The notes: a model not told the origin generated them from the sequence alone. DNA of 64,000 bases from Actinomycetospora corticicola (GCF_013409505.1 NZ_JACCBN010000001.1:2790001-2854000); one strand, 5' to 3'; numbered from the stretch's first letter, positions 7,848-15,933 are shown. Numbers and translations: made by a program.

Positions 7848-9037
7848 TCGAGCCGCTGCCGGGTGACGTGTACGGCTACGTCGAGCTGCTGGACCCCGAG
7901 GAGCAGGAGATCCTGGCCCGGGTGCGGGCGTTCGCCGAGCAGCGCATCGCGCCGATCGCGAACCGCTACTGGGCCGACGCGGAGTTCCCGCACGAGCTGA
8001 TCGCGGGCTTCGCCGAGCTCGACGTCGTGGGCCTCGCCCGGGAGTGGCCGGACCGTCGCGCCTACTCCCGGCTGCTGACCTCGTTCGTCTCCCTCGAGCT
8101 GTCCCGGATCGACCCGTCGATGGCGACGTTCTTCGGCGTCCACGCCGGGCTCGCGCTGACGAGCATCGACCTGCTCGGGTCGGAGGAGCAGAAGGAGCGC
8201 TGGCTGCCGGCCATGCGCCGGATGGAGAGGATCGGGGCGTTCGGGCTCTCCGAGCCGCACGGCGGGTCGGACGTGGCGGGCGGCCTCGAGACCACCGCTC
8301 GACGCGAGGGCGACGAGTGGGTCCTCGACGGGGCGAAGCGCTGGATCGGCAACGGGACGTTCGCCGACCTCGTCGTCGTGTGGGCCCGGGACACCGACGA
8401 CGGCGAGGTGAAGGGCTTCGTCGTCGAGCAGGACACGCCCGGCTTCACCGCGACCAAGATGGAGGGCAAGCTCGCCCTGCGCTCGGTGCAGAACGCCGAC
8501 CTGACCTTCGAGGGCGCCCGCGTGCCCGAGGCGAACCGGCTGCCCGGCGCGCAGAGCTTCAAGGACACGAACCGGGTGCTGCGCGTGACCCGTGGCGGGG
8601 TCGCGTGGAACGCGGTCGGCGCGATGATGGGCGTCTACGAGCTCGCCCGCGACTACGCCGCCGAGCGGGTGCAGTTCGGCTCCCCGATCGCCTCCTACCA
8701 GCTGATCCAGGACCACCTCGTCTCGATCCTGGGGCACGCCACGGCGTCGCTCGCGATGGCGGTGAAGGTGGCGCAGATGCAGGACGCGGGCACCTTCCGC
8801 GACGAGCAGGCGGCCCTGGCGAAGCGCGAGGCCACGATCCACCTGCGCGACGCGGTGGCACGGGCACGCGAGGTGTTCGGCGGCAACGGCATCCTGCTGG
8901 AGAACAGCGTGGTGCGGTTCTTCAACGACGCCGAGGCCCTGTACTCCTACGAGGGCACCCGCGAGATCAACACCCTCGTGGTCGGCCGCTCGATCACCGG
9001 CGTCGGCGCGTTCGTGGGGCACGCCCCCCGTCGGTGA
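7844..9037 (+). CDS. Acyl-CoA dehydrogenase, glutaryl-CoA dehydrogenase-like
   Basis: An FAD-dependent acyl-CoA dehydrogenase of 397 residues: N-terminal helical domain, beta domain (FGLSEPHGGSDV, WIGNGTFAD) and C-terminal helical domain. The base is in SYEGTREINTLVVGRSITG, the same context as the catalytic Glu of glutaryl-CoA dehydrogenases. Other blocks (KMEGKLALRS, RYGIAW-like RGGVAWNAVGA, VFGGNGI) also fit that subgroup. Oxidative decarboxylation of glutaryl-CoA, or dehydrogenation of a related acyl-CoA, is the likely reaction. It is the last gene of the operon and overlaps its neighbour by ATGA. No enoyl-CoA hydratase is encoded beside it. Confidence 0.93.
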   Translation: MIEPLPGDVYGYVELLDPEEQEILARVRAFAEQRIAPIANRYWADAEFPHELIAGFAELDVVGLAREWPDRRAYSRLLTSFVSLELSRIDPSMATFFGVHAGLALTSIDLLGSEEQKERWLPAMRRMERIGAFGLSEPHGGSDVAGGLETTARREGDEWVLDGAKRWIGNGTFADLVVVWARDTDDGEVKGFVVEQDTPGFTATKMEGKLALRSVQNADLTFEGARVPEANRLPGAQSFKDTNRVLRVTRGGVAWNAVGAMMGVYELARDYAAERVQFGSPIASYQLIQDHLVSILGHATASLAMAVKVAQMQDAGTFRDEQAALAKREATIHLRDAVARAREVFGGNGILLENSVVRFFNDAEALYSYEGTREINTLVVGRSITGVGAFVGHAPRR

Positions 9038-9080
9038 GATGCGCCGTTTGCGAGGACGGGTCGAGCGGCCATCACCGCGC

Positions 9081-9515
9081 ATGGCAACCGCTACGCACTA
9101 TCTCGAGGTCAACGCGCCGGCCGCCCAGTGCTTCCGCTGGTGGCGGCCGCTCACCCACCTGCCCCAGATCCTCGACGACGTCGAGTCCGTCGAGCCGAAG
9201 GACGGCAGCGCCGACGTGACGCACTGGGTCGTCGACGGCCCGCTCGGCAAGAAGATCGAGTGGGACGCGAAGATCATCGACGAGGAGCAGGACCGCAAGA
9301 TCGCCTGGAAGTCGCTCGAGGAGAGCAACAACCACGTCGAGACCGGCGGTGCCGTGCGCTTCGACGACCACGGCGGCAAGACCGGCGTGGAGGTCAGCCT
9401 GCACGTCGAGACGCCCGGGGGCGCCATCGGCGACCTCGGCGCGAAGCTCTTCGCCGACCCGCAGAAGAAGATCGAGAAGGCCCTCCAGGAGTTCAAGCAG
9501 CTCATGGAGAAGTAG
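9081..9515 (+). CDS. SRPBCC-superfamily (cyclase/dehydrase-like) protein
   Basis: A 144-residue START-like lipid/polyketide-binding fold protein. MATATHYLEVNAPAAQCF is the usual first strand, WRPLTHLPQILDDVESVE the first helices, and DRKIAWKSLE and GGAVRFDDHG the central sheet. A long amphipathic C-terminal helix ends in EFKQLMEK. An ATG at 9039 would add 14 basic residues; I prefer 9081 because the domain begins there. It follows the acyl-CoA dehydrogenase gene on the same strand and may be read through from that operon, but its function is unknown. Homologues often sit next to stress or membrane genes. Confidence 0.82.
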   Translation: MATATHYLEVNAPAAQCFRWWRPLTHLPQILDDVESVEPKDGSADVTHWVVDGPLGKKIEWDAKIIDEEQDRKIAWKSLEESNNHVETGGAVRFDDHGGKTGVEVSLHVETPGGAIGDLGAKLFADPQKKIEKALQEFKQLMEK

Positions 9516-9527
9516 GTGCGCTGCGCG

Positions 9528-9573
9528 CACGTGAGCAGAAACGGTCGCTACGACGACCCTTTCTGCTCACGTG
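9528..9573. terminator. Long bidirectional hairpin between convergent genes
   Basis: CACGTGAGCAGAAA (9528-9541) pairs perfectly with 9560-9573. After one mismatch, five more base pairs follow, leaving a 6-nt loop. There is no U-run. It overlaps the end of the mutM coding sequence (stop at 9548) and follows the SRPBCC stop closely, so it can serve both strands. Confidence 0.75.
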
Positions 9574-10429
9574 CCGCTCGCGGCACCTTCTGGCAGGTCG
9601 GGCACCAGAACGACGACCGGTTCATGAACGCGGTCCGTCGGATCGCCGTGCCGCACCGCGGGCACGGCTCGTCCTCGCGGCCGTAGACGGCGAGAGCACG
9701 CGCGAAGTACCCGGAGTCGCCGTGCACGTCGACGTAGAGCGCGTCGAACGACGTCCCGCCCTGGGCCAGGGACTCGGTCATCACCTCGTGGGCCGCGGTG
9801 AGGACGTTCCGGACGTCGGGTCGGGTCAGCCGGGCGGTCGGGCGCAGCGAGTGCAGGCGCGCCCGCCACAGGGACTCGTCGGCGTAGATGTTGCCGATGC
9901 CCGAGACGAGCGTCTGGTCGAGCAGGGCCCGCTTGAGCTCGGTGCGGCGGCGCCGGTAGGCCCCGACCGCGGCCTCCAGGTCGAACGCCGGGTCCAGCGG
10001 GTCGCGGCCGATGTGCCCGACGGGCAGGGGCACGCGCTCGCCGTCGGACTCGACGGTGTCCACGGCGGTGAGCCCGCCGAAGGTCCGCTGGTCGACGAAC
10101 CGCAGCTCGGACCCGTCGTCGCGAAAACGCAGGCGCACGCGGAGGTGCTTCTCGTCCGGCCGGTCGGCGGGCTGCACGAGCAGTTGGCCGCTCATCCCGA
10201 GGTGGGCGAGCAGCGCCGTCCCGTCGTCGAGATCGACCCACAGGAACTTGCCGCGTCGGCGCGCGGCGACGAGCGTGCGGCCCGCCAGGCGGGCGCCGAG
10301 CTCGGGCGCTCCCCCGGCCTGGCGACGCACGGCGCGGGGATGCAGCACCTCGACCGACGCGACGGTCCGCCCGACCGCGTGGTCGGAGACCCCGCGCCGG
10401 ACGACCTCGACCTCGGGGAGCTCGGGCAC
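9548..10429 (-). CDS. mutM: Formamidopyrimidine-DNA glycosylase (Fpg/MutM)
   Basis: Base-excision repair glycosylase/AP lyase that removes 8-oxoguanine and formamidopyrimidines. The 293-residue protein has the obligatory N-terminus [13 protein letters not shown] (Pro nucleophile and catalytic Glu after Met removal). [14 protein letters not shown] carries the conserved lysine, and [20 protein letters not shown] residues form the helix-two-turn-helix. The C-terminal zinc finger is CPRCG...CPTC. It starts at a GTG directly abutting the rnc stop codon, so the two are coupled. In M. tuberculosis the same order (rnc-fpg) is found upstream of smc. Here a catabolic operon separates mutM from smc. Confidence 0.97.
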   Translation of the reverse strand: MPELPEVEVVRRGVSDHAVGRTVASVEVLHPRAVRRQAGGAPELGARLAGRTLVAARRRGKFLWVDLDDGTALLAHLGMSGQLLVQPADRPDEKHLRVRLRFRDDGSELRFVDQRTFGGLTAVDTVESDGERVPLPVGHIGRDPLDPAFDLEAAVGAYRRRRTELKRALLDQTLVSGIGNIYADESLWRARLHSLRPTARLTRPDVRNVLTAAHEVMTESLAQGGTSFDALYVDVHGDSGYFARALAVYGREDEPCPRCGTAIRRTAFMNRSSFWCPTCQKVPRAAREQKGSS

Positions 10430-11152
10430 CTAGACGACGGGCCCGTGGATGGCCTCGTAGGCCGCCTGCGCGGCCTTCTGCTCGGCGTCCTTCTTCGTGC
10501 GGCCGATCCCGGTGCCGAGGCCCTCGCCGGCGACCACCGCCGTGGCGGTGAACTCCTTGGCGTGGTCGGGCCCCTCCTCGGTGATCCGGTATTCCGGGAC
10601 ACCACGGCCGGAGGCGGCCGTCAGCTCCTGCAGGCTGGTCTTCCAGTCCAGGCCGGCGCCGAGCCGCGGGGCCTGGTGGAGCAGGTCGCCGAACAGGCGG
10701 CCGACGAGTTCGCGCGCCACGTCGATCCCGTGCTCGAGGTGCACGGCACCCAGGATCGCCTCGACGGCGTCGCCGAGGATCGAGTCCTTGTCGCGGCCGC
10801 CGGTCATCTCCTCGCCGCGGCCGAGGTACATCAGCGCGCCGAGCCCGAGCGTGCGCGCGACGCTCGCCAGCGCGTGCATGTTGACCACACTGGCGCGCAG
10901 CTTCGCGAGCTGGCCCTCGGGCAGGTCCGGGTGCTCCCGGTACAGGCGTTCGGTCACCGCGATCCCGAGCACGGAGTCCCCGAGGAACTCCAGGCGCTCG
11001 TTGGTCGGCAGCCCGCCCTTCTCGTAGGCGTACGACCGGTGCGTCAGGGCGAGCCGGAGCAGCTCGGGATCGACCTCGATCCCGAGCACCCGGCAGAGCC
11101 GCTCGGCCGGCGAACCGTCCTGGTCAGTCGCGCCGGCCGCCGTCGCGGCCAC
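10430..11152 (-). CDS. rnc: Ribonuclease III
   Basis: Double-strand-specific endoribonuclease for rRNA and mRNA processing. The RNase III signature [13 protein letters not shown] is followed by acidic residues ([13 protein letters not shown]). A C-terminal dsRNA-binding domain begins at DWKTSLQEL and ends QAAYEAI. The reading frame stays open into the rpmF coding region; I place the start at the GTG at 11152, just after the rpmF stop, giving 240 residues, normal for the family. No clear Shine-Dalgarno site is visible, so translation probably depends on rpmF. The gene abuts mutM. Confidence 0.92.
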   Translation of the reverse strand: MAATAAGATDQDGSPAERLCRVLGIEVDPELLRLALTHRSYAYEKGGLPTNERLEFLGDSVLGIAVTERLYREHPDLPEGQLAKLRASVVNMHALASVARTLGLGALMYLGRGEEMTGGRDKDSILGDAVEAILGAVHLEHGIDVARELVGRLFGDLLHQAPRLGAGLDWKTSLQELTAASGRGVPEYRITEEGPDHAKEFTATAVVAGEGLGTGIGRTKKDAEQKAAQAAYEAIHGPVV

Positions 11153-11157
11153 GGCGA

Positions 11158-11340
11158 TCAGGCCGGCGTGACGGCCCGACGGCCGGCGTACTGGCCGCAG
11201 GTGGGGCAGGCGACGTGCGGCGGCTTGGGCTGGCCGCAGGCCTTGTTCTGGCAGGCCACGAGGGTCGGCACGGACGCCTTCCACTGCGAACGGCGGGCGT
11301 GGGTGTTGGCGCGCGACATCCGGCGCTTGGGGACGGCCAC
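11158..11340 (-). CDS. rpmF: 50S ribosomal protein L32
   Basis: Small ribosomal protein of 60 residues with the family start [20 protein letters not shown]. The C-terminal zinc-ribbon cysteines (CQNKACG and CPTCG) are present, so this is the zinc-binding C+ form. It sits between the DUF177 gene and rnc, the standard bacterial arrangement (yceD-rpmF), 14 nt after DUF177. Confidence 0.98.
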   Translation of the reverse strand: MAVPKRRMSRANTHARRSQWKASVPTLVACQNKACGQPKPPHVACPTCGQYAGRRAVTPA

Positions 11341-11354
11341 GGTGCTTCTACTCC

Positions 11355-11930
11355 TCAGTTCTCAGTGCTGCCGCCGGCGAAACGCTCCTGCAGGGCGGCC
11401 CAGCGAGGGTCAATCCTCTCATGGGTGGTCCCCGCCGGGACGAAGGCCCATGCCTCCGGGTCCGGGGAGGCCACGCCGGGGCAGTCGTCGCTGCACAGCG
11501 GGGCGTTCGGGAGCTCCAGGAGGACGGCGTCGCGGGCGGCCGGCTCGAGGTCGATCTTCTCGTCGACGATGCGCGCGACGTCGTCCTCGTCGGTCGTCTC
11601 CTCGGTGACCGAGTGGGGATAGGCGTACAGCTCGGTGACGTCGACCTCGACGTCCTGGGTGACCTCACCGAGGCAGCGCGAGCACTCCCCCACGACGTGG
11701 GCGCTCACCGTGCCGCTCGCGAGGACGCCCTCCATCACCGACTCCAGGCGCAGGTCGAGGTGGATGGGGTCGCCCTCGGGGACGCCGATCACCTCGAGCC
11801 CGAAGTCGGACGGGGCGGGTACGTCGCGCACCCAGAGCTTCATGGTGCCGGGCCGGCGCGACAGTTCGCGGGCGACGTCGACGACCCACGGGCTCGATGC
11901 GTCTGGGCTGGGCGTGTGCTTCTCAGTCAT
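11355..11930 (-). CDS. DUF177/YceD-family protein
   Basis: Homologue of YceD (DUF177), a protein almost always encoded before rpmF and linked to 23S rRNA metabolism. With the ATG at 11930 it has 191 residues. A TTG five codons upstream (11945) is an alternative start. The family core [10 protein letters not shown] (zinc-like cysteines) is followed by the acidic segment [29 protein letters not shown] motif lies near the C-terminus and DPRWAALQE at the end. It begins the minus-strand group DUF177-rpmF-rnc-mutM. Confidence 0.92.
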   Translation of the reverse strand: MTEKHTPSPDASSPWVVDVARELSRRPGTMKLWVRDVPAPSDFGLEVIGVPEGDPIHLDLRLESVMEGVLASGTVSAHVVGECSRCLGEVTQDVEVDVTELYAYPHSVTEETTDEDDVARIVDEKIDLEPAARDAVLLELPNAPLCSDDCPGVASPDPEAWAFVPAGTTHERIDPRWAALQERFAGGSTEN

Positions 11931-12019
11931 CTCGATACGGACCAACGTGCTGCAGGCCGGGACGTGTTCCCGACGACGGGCGCGGCCCGGTTCTCCAGGC
12001 TACGCGGGCGCCCCCTCCC

Positions 12020-12106
12020 CGAACGAACGGCACTCTCGCGCGCGGGCGGGTTCCGAGCGAGCGGCACTCTCGCGCACATAGACGCTGCGAACGTGCCGCT
12101 CGCTCG
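12020..12106. repeat. Duplicated motif with a 14-bp palindrome (intergenic family D)
   Basis: Lies in the gap between DUF177 and sepIVA. A 22-nt unit (CGAACGAACGGCACTC... at 12020-12041) recurs with two changes at 12054-12075, a 34-nt period. The start of the second unit (CGAGCGAGCGGCAC, 12054-12067) pairs perfectly with 12093-12106 around a 25-nt loop. It probably terminates sepIVA transcription. The duplication suggests a small repetitive element. Confidence 0.7.
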
Positions 12107-12129
12107 GCCGGGAGCGCGGGCGGACGGTC

Positions 12130-12822
12130 CTACGCGCTGGCCCGTTCGGGGGTGTGCTCCTGGGCCGCGGCACCGACCTGGCCGGTCCGCAGCTGGTGGC
12201 GGTGCCGCCCGACGGTGTCGAGCACCGACTCGAGGGTCTCGGTGAACTCGGCGAGCGAGGTCTCGACGTAGTGGTCGCAGTCGGTGCGGGCCTGGTGCGC
12301 GTCGTCGGCGGCCCGGTCCAGGACGCGGGCGGCCTCGTCGCGCGCGGCGAGGGTGACCTCGTGTTCGGACACGAGCCGCTGCTGCTCGGCGCGCCCGTCG
12401 GTCACGGCCCGCTCGTAGCTCTGGCGGCCGGCCTCGGTCATCCGGTCGGCCTCGGCGGCGGCCCGGTCGGTCAGGTCGGCGTACTCACGACGGCCCCGCG
12501 CGACGACCCGCTCCGCCTCGTGCTCGGCCTCCGCGATCATCTGCTGGGTCTGCTCCCGCGCCTCGGCGAGCAGCCGGTCGGCCTCCGTGCGGGCCTCCTC
12601 GGTGGTCCGCTCGGCCTCCTCCGCCGCGTCGTTGACGAGCTTGTCGCGGTGGTCCAGCACATCCTGGGCGTCGTCGAGCTCGCCCGGGATCGCCTCGCGG
12701 ATGTCGTCGAGGAGCTCCAGGACGTCACCCCGGGGGACGACGCAGCTCGTCGTCATGGGGACGCCGCGCGCCTCCTCGCAGATGGTCACGAGCTCGTCGA
12801 GCGCCTCGAACACCCGGTACAT
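12130..12822 (-). CDS. sepIVA: SepIVA-like DivIVA-domain septation protein
   Basis: Coiled-coil cell division protein of 230 residues, closely matching mycobacterial SepIVA (Rv2927c). The N-terminal MYRVFEALDEL and GVPMTTSCVVPRGDVLELLDDI (split by a few residues) are family hallmarks. They are followed by PGELDDAQDVLD, then about 130 residues of Ala/Glu/Arg coiled coil, then VGRHRHQLRTG. In mycobacteria it is needed for septation and cell-wall precursor enzyme placement. The start is the ATG at 12822, preceded by GGGAGGTGG. Position next to DUF177/rnc is the same as in M. tuberculosis; the far neighbour is coaD directly. Confidence 0.92.
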   Translation of the reverse strand: MYRVFEALDELVTICEEARGVPMTTSCVVPRGDVLELLDDIREAIPGELDDAQDVLDHRDKLVNDAAEEAERTTEEARTEADRLLAEAREQTQQMIAEAEHEAERVVARGRREYADLTDRAAAEADRMTEAGRQSYERAVTDGRAEQQRLVSEHEVTLAARDEAARVLDRAADDAHQARTDCDHYVETSLAEFTETLESVLDTVGRHRHQLRTGQVGAAAQEHTPERASA

Positions 12823-12906
12823 GTCGACCCACCTCCCGCGTCGCCGACCGCCAGTGTGCGGCGCGCGCTCCCCCGCCCGGCGCATTGCGGCGTGTCGGGC
12901 GTGTCC

Positions 12907-13383
12907 TCAGCGTCCGGCGAGCCGCTCCTGCAGGGCCGCGTGCACGCCCGTCGTCAGGAAGGCCGAGACGTCCCCGCCGCCGCGGGCGACCTCCTTGACC
13001 AGCGAGCTGGAGACGAAGGTGTGCTCCGGCGAGGCGGAGAGGAAGACCGTGTCGACCCCGGTGAGGTGCCGGTTCATGTGCGCCATCGGCAGCTCGTAGG
13101 CGTAGTCGGTGCCCGAGCGCAGGCCCTTGGCGATGACACCGACGCCCTGCTCGCGGCACCAGTCGACGAGCAGGCCGGAGAAGGCCGCCGTCGAGACGTT
13201 CGGCAGGTCGGCGAACGTGTCCGCGAGCAGCCCGCGGCGCTCGTCGACGGTGAACAGGCCCTGCTTGTTCGGGTTGACCGCGACGGCGACCACCAGCTCG
13301 TCGAACATCGCGGCCGCACGCCGCACCACGTCCACATGGCCGAGGGTGACGGGATCGAACGAACCTGGACAGACGGCCCTCAT
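12907..13383 (-). CDS. coaD: Phosphopantetheine adenylyltransferase
   Basis: CoA biosynthesis step 4: transfer of AMP from ATP to 4'-phosphopantetheine. The 158-residue product has GSFDPVTLGHVDVV (T/HxGH nucleotidyltransferase motif), KGLRSGTDYAYE, the MNRHLTGVDTVFL helix and the HTFVSSSLVKEVARGGGDVS C-terminal motif. Length is typical. The start ATG at 13383 follows directly an intergenic element (13384-13410) that also occurs upstream of galT and near thiL. It is divergent from the acetyltransferase at 13447. Confidence 0.97.
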   Translation of the reverse strand: MRAVCPGSFDPVTLGHVDVVRRAAAMFDELVVAVAVNPNKQGLFTVDERRGLLADTFADLPNVSTAAFSGLLVDWCREQGVGVIAKGLRSGTDYAYELPMAHMNRHLTGVDTVFLSASPEHTFVSSSLVKEVARGGGDVSAFLTTGVHAALQERLAGR

Positions 13384-13434
13384 GGTCGAGCTCCGCTGCG
13401 CTGCGTCTCCTGCCTCATGATCCGGGGGTTATAG

Positions 13435-13440
13435 CAGGAT
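13435..13440 (+). promoter_or_regulatory. -10 box for a probable leaderless mRNA
   Basis: CAGGAT ends 6 nt before the GTG start codon at 13447, so transcription would begin at the start codon itself. No Shine-Dalgarno site is present. The same box and spacing recur before several other genes of the window. Confidence 0.5.
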
Positions 13441-13446
13441 CCGACC

Positions 13447-14094
13447 GTGGACTACGTCCGGGACGACCTCGCGGCGCTCTATCCCTGGTTCGCGATCCGG
13501 GTCGCGCACGCGGGTCTCGTCCTCACCCCGCCGACCGACGTCGAACTGCTGGAGATCGCCGCGTTCGTCGCCGAACCCGCCGGGGTCCTCGCTCCCGGCG
13601 CGGAACACTTCCTCACGCGGCCGATGGGCGACGACGCCGCCGCCCGCGTCTTCCTCGAGCACTCCTGGTCCCTGCGTCGCTTCCCGACGGCGGGTGGGGC
13701 GTGGCGGGTGCCCTTCGCGGTCCTCGACGGCGGGCGGGTCGTCGGCCACGCGACGCTCGACGCGGGCGAGCGGCCCGGCGAGGTGGGGACGACGTCGTTC
13801 CTGGCGCGGGCCGAGCACGGCCGGGGGCTCGGGCGGCGGGTCCGCCTGATGCTCCTGGAGCTGGCGTTCGAGCACCTCGGGACGACCCGCGCCGTGACCT
13901 CGGCGGCCGACGACAACCACGCCTCGCTGCGGGTGTCGCAGCGGTGCGGGTACCGCGAGACCGACCGCCGCCGCCACTCCGACGGCACCCCCGAGGTCCA
14001 CCTCGCCGTGACCCCGGGGGCCTGGCGGCGGCGCCGGCTCGACGGTGTGGTGGTCGAGGGCGTCGAGCCGTTCCTCGCGGCGATCAGGCCGTGA
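13447..14094 (+). CDS. GNAT-family acetyltransferase
   Basis: A 215-residue RimJ/RimL-like N-acetyltransferase. LTPPTDVELLEIAAF is the N-terminal strand-helix. GHATLDAGERPGEVGTTSFL and the acetyl-CoA binding loop RAEHGRGLGRRVRLML follow, and AVTSAADDNHASLRVSQRCGYRE is the C-terminal motif of the RimJ subgroup. The substrate (protein N-terminus, aminoglycoside or small molecule) cannot be told. The GTG start at 13447 has no Shine-Dalgarno site but a CAGGAT -10-like box six bases upstream. Its 3' end overlaps the convergent gene by 11 nt. Confidence 0.9.
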   Translation: MDYVRDDLAALYPWFAIRVAHAGLVLTPPTDVELLEIAAFVAEPAGVLAPGAEHFLTRPMGDDAAARVFLEHSWSLRRFPTAGGAWRVPFAVLDGGRVVGHATLDAGERPGEVGTTSFLARAEHGRGLGRRVRLMLLELAFEHLGTTRAVTSAADDNHASLRVSQRCGYRETDRRRHSDGTPEVHLAVTPGAWRRRRLDGVVVEGVEPFLAAIRP

Positions 14095-14923
14095 CGGTCC
14101 CGGTGATCGACGGCGGCACCCCGGGAACACCGGCCGCGACGCCGCCGTGGTCGTCGGTGCGGTCGGCGACGATCCGGGTCCCGGCGAAGGCGGGCCGCGA
14201 GAGCCGGTAGTCGAACGAGCGCACGGGGCGCCCCCGACGGCGGGGGATCTCCAGGCACATCAGGGCGAGCAACGGCCCGTGCACCACGAGGCCCGGGTAG
14301 CCCTCGACGCCGGTGACGTACGGCTGGTCGTAGTGGATGCGGTGGGTGTTGTAGGTCAGCGCGGAGAACCGGAACAGCAGCCGCTCGTCGGGGGTCAGCA
14401 CCACGGCCTCGTCGGACGGGGCGGGCGCGTCGGCGTCCGGGTCGTCGAACGCGATGCCGCGCGCCTGGCCCGGCGCCTGCGAGCGGTAGACGACGTCGGA
14501 CTCCTCGGTGACCAGCACGTCGTCCCCGTCGAAGAACTCGGTGCGCACGGTCACCAGCAGCATGTCGCCCGACCGCCCGTGCTTGACCTGCGAGCTCACC
14601 AGCGACGACCGGCGCGTGTAGGTCCGGCCCACCTGCATCGGCTCCCCGATGCGCAGGCGCCCGCCCGCGATCATGCGGCGCCGGTCGGGGATCGGCGGCA
14701 GGAAGTGGCCGTGGAGCGGGTGCCCGTCGTCACCCAGCTCGTCGGTCCGCGGGTGGTCGAGGAACCCGAACCAGTGCCACATCGGTGGGAGCGGGTCCCC
14801 CTCGCCGGCCACCGGGTCGAGGTCGAACATCCCGCTCACCGCCGCCACCGTCCAGGCGGAGGTCCCACCCGTCGTCGTGATCGGCTCCGGGGCCCAGTCC
14901 TGCGTCGCGTCCGCGAGGTCCAC
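14084..14923 (-). CDS. HTD2/MaoC-like acyl-CoA hydratase (mesaconyl-CoA hydratase family)
   Basis: A 279-residue double-hotdog protein resembling 3-methylfumaryl-CoA/mesaconyl-C4-CoA hydratases and FAS1-type dehydratase subunits. MWHWFGFLDHP and GHFLPPIPDRRRMIAGG form the N-terminal half. The hydratase part has FSALTYNTHRIHYDQPY, GYPGLVVHGPLLAL and the closing RLSRPAFAGTRI; the Asn/His in TYNTHRIHYD are the likely active-site residues. The GTG start at 14923 is weakly supported. It stands alone, convergent with the acetyltransferase. It could supply the hydratase step missing from the 5030-9037 operon, but this is only inference. Confidence 0.85.
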   Translation of the reverse strand: MDLADATQDWAPEPITTTGGTSAWTVAAVSGMFDLDPVAGEGDPLPPMWHWFGFLDHPRTDELGDDGHPLHGHFLPPIPDRRRMIAGGRLRIGEPMQVGRTYTRRSSLVSSQVKHGRSGDMLLVTVRTEFFDGDDVLVTEESDVVYRSQAPGQARGIAFDDPDADAPAPSDEAVVLTPDERLLFRFSALTYNTHRIHYDQPYVTGVEGYPGLVVHGPLLALMCLEIPRRRGRPVRSFDYRLSRPAFAGTRIVADRTDDHGGVAAGVPGVPPSITGTVTA

Positions 14924-14948
14924 GGTGGTCGATCATGCCTCTTCCCCT

Positions 14949-15002
14949 GTGGCAGCGGAGCGTCGTTGCTGTCATCCAGTGGCAGAGAACCCACATCGTC
15001 GG
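14949..15002. repeat. Dispersed 54-bp intergenic repeat, family A copy 1
   Basis: A 54-nt sequence beginning GTGGCAGCGGAGCGTCG and ending CCACATCGTCGG. It is repeated at 51466-51519 with about four changes and is related to the perfect palindrome at 46791-46843. It lies between two minus-strand genes, upstream of the hydratase gene. Confidence 0.75.
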
Positions 15003-15012
15003 ACCGCCATGA

Positions 15013-15318
15013 TCAGTGCTTCGGCGCCTTCCCCCGCCACGCGAGCGACTGCGCGTCGAGGGCCCGCACCGTCTCGGCGCCCTCGCGCAGCATCCGTTCC
15101 CCCTGCGCCACGGCGTGTTCGAGCTGCTCGGGCTCCAGCCGCCGGAAGGCCGCTCCGCGACCGCGCCCCAGCACGTCGTACCAGCACCCACCCACCGCGT
15201 CGTCGAGCAGGACCCGTCCGAAGCAGTGGTCGTTCCGGATGACCCAGCCGTCCCGACGGGCAGCCTCCGGCAGCTCGGACCGCACCAGCTCCAGGTACCG
15301 GTCCTCGAGGTCGCTCAC
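15013..15318 (-). CDS. Conserved hypothetical protein
   Basis: A 101-residue acidic/neutral cytoplasmic protein without signal peptide or membrane segment. The core RNDHCFGRVLLDDAVGGCWYD, with paired Cys and Trp residues, is followed by an Ala/Glu/Arg helix and a basic end (AWRGKAPKH). I believe similar small proteins occur in other actinobacteria, but I know no function. Codon use is normal for the window. GTG start; a weak GTACCCGT-type box lies just upstream. Confidence 0.72.
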   Translation of the reverse strand: MSDLEDRYLELVRSELPEAARRDGWVIRNDHCFGRVLLDDAVGGCWYDVLGRGRGAAFRRLEPEQLEHAVAQGERMLREGAETVRALDAQSLAWRGKAPKH

Positions 15319-15363
15319 CGGCCACGGGTACCCGTCGAGCGTGTCCCGATCCTGACGACGGGT

Positions 15364-15386
15364 GTCAGCCGTGTGCCACCGCTGAC
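15364..15386. repeat. Dispersed palindromic repeat, family B copy 1
   Basis: A 23-nt imperfect palindrome (GTCAGCCG...CCGCTGAC) directly downstream of the rsmD stop codon. Its exact reverse complement occurs at 61461-61483, and variants lie at 20646, 49632 and 61491. Likely terminator-like. Confidence 0.75.
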
Positions 15387-15387
15387 G

Positions 15388-15933
15388 TCAGGCCGGGCCC
15401 GCGAGGTGCAGCGTCGTCTCCCCGTAGACCCGCGGGTCCTCGGCCTCCAGCCCCTCCGGCCACGCGGGCGTCCGTGTCCGGGAGTCCCGCTCCAGCACCA
15501 CCAGGGCGTCCGGGGACAACCACGGCACGAGCAGCCCCAGCACGGCGTCCACCTCGTCCTCGGTCCCGGCGTACGGCGGATCGACGAACACGAGGTCGAC
15601 GGTGTCGGTCGGCCGCTTGAGGTAGGTCGGCACCGATGCGCGCCGCACGAGGGCCCCCGAGAGCCCCGTCGTCCGGACGTTCGTCTGGATGAACCCGCAG
15701 GCACGGGGGTCCCGCTCCACCAGCGTCGCCGTCAGTGCGCCGCGCGAGAGCGCCTCGAGGCCCAGCGCGCCCGACCCCGCGTACAGGTCGAGCACCGCGG
15801 CGTCCTCGAGCACGCCGCGGGCCGCGAGCAGGGAGAACAGCGCCTCACGGACCCGGTCGGACGTGGGCCGGACGCGGTGCGGCGGCACCTGGATCCGCTG
15901 CCCGCCGGCCGTGCCCGCCACGATGCGACTCAT
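15388..15933 (-). CDS. rsmD: 16S rRNA (guanine966-N2)-methyltransferase
   Basis: RsmD family, 181 residues, methylating G966 of 16S rRNA in the 30S subunit. MSRIVAGTAGGQRIQVPP is the typical N-terminus and TSDRVREALFSLL the family block. VLDLYAGSGALGLEALSRGA binds S-adenosylmethionine and VFVDPPYAG contains the DPPY catalytic motif. In M. tuberculosis rsmD (Rv2966c) also lies between coaD and the pyruvate carboxylase gene. The first gene upstream is a small membrane protein, 12 nt away on the same strand. Confidence 0.96.
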   Translation of the reverse strand: MSRIVAGTAGGQRIQVPPHRVRPTSDRVREALFSLLAARGVLEDAAVLDLYAGSGALGLEALSRGALTATLVERDPRACGFIQTNVRTTGLSGALVRRASVPTYLKRPTDTVDLVFVDPPYAGTEDEVDAVLGLLVPWLSPDALVVLERDSRTRTPAWPEGLEAEDPRVYGETTLHLAGPA

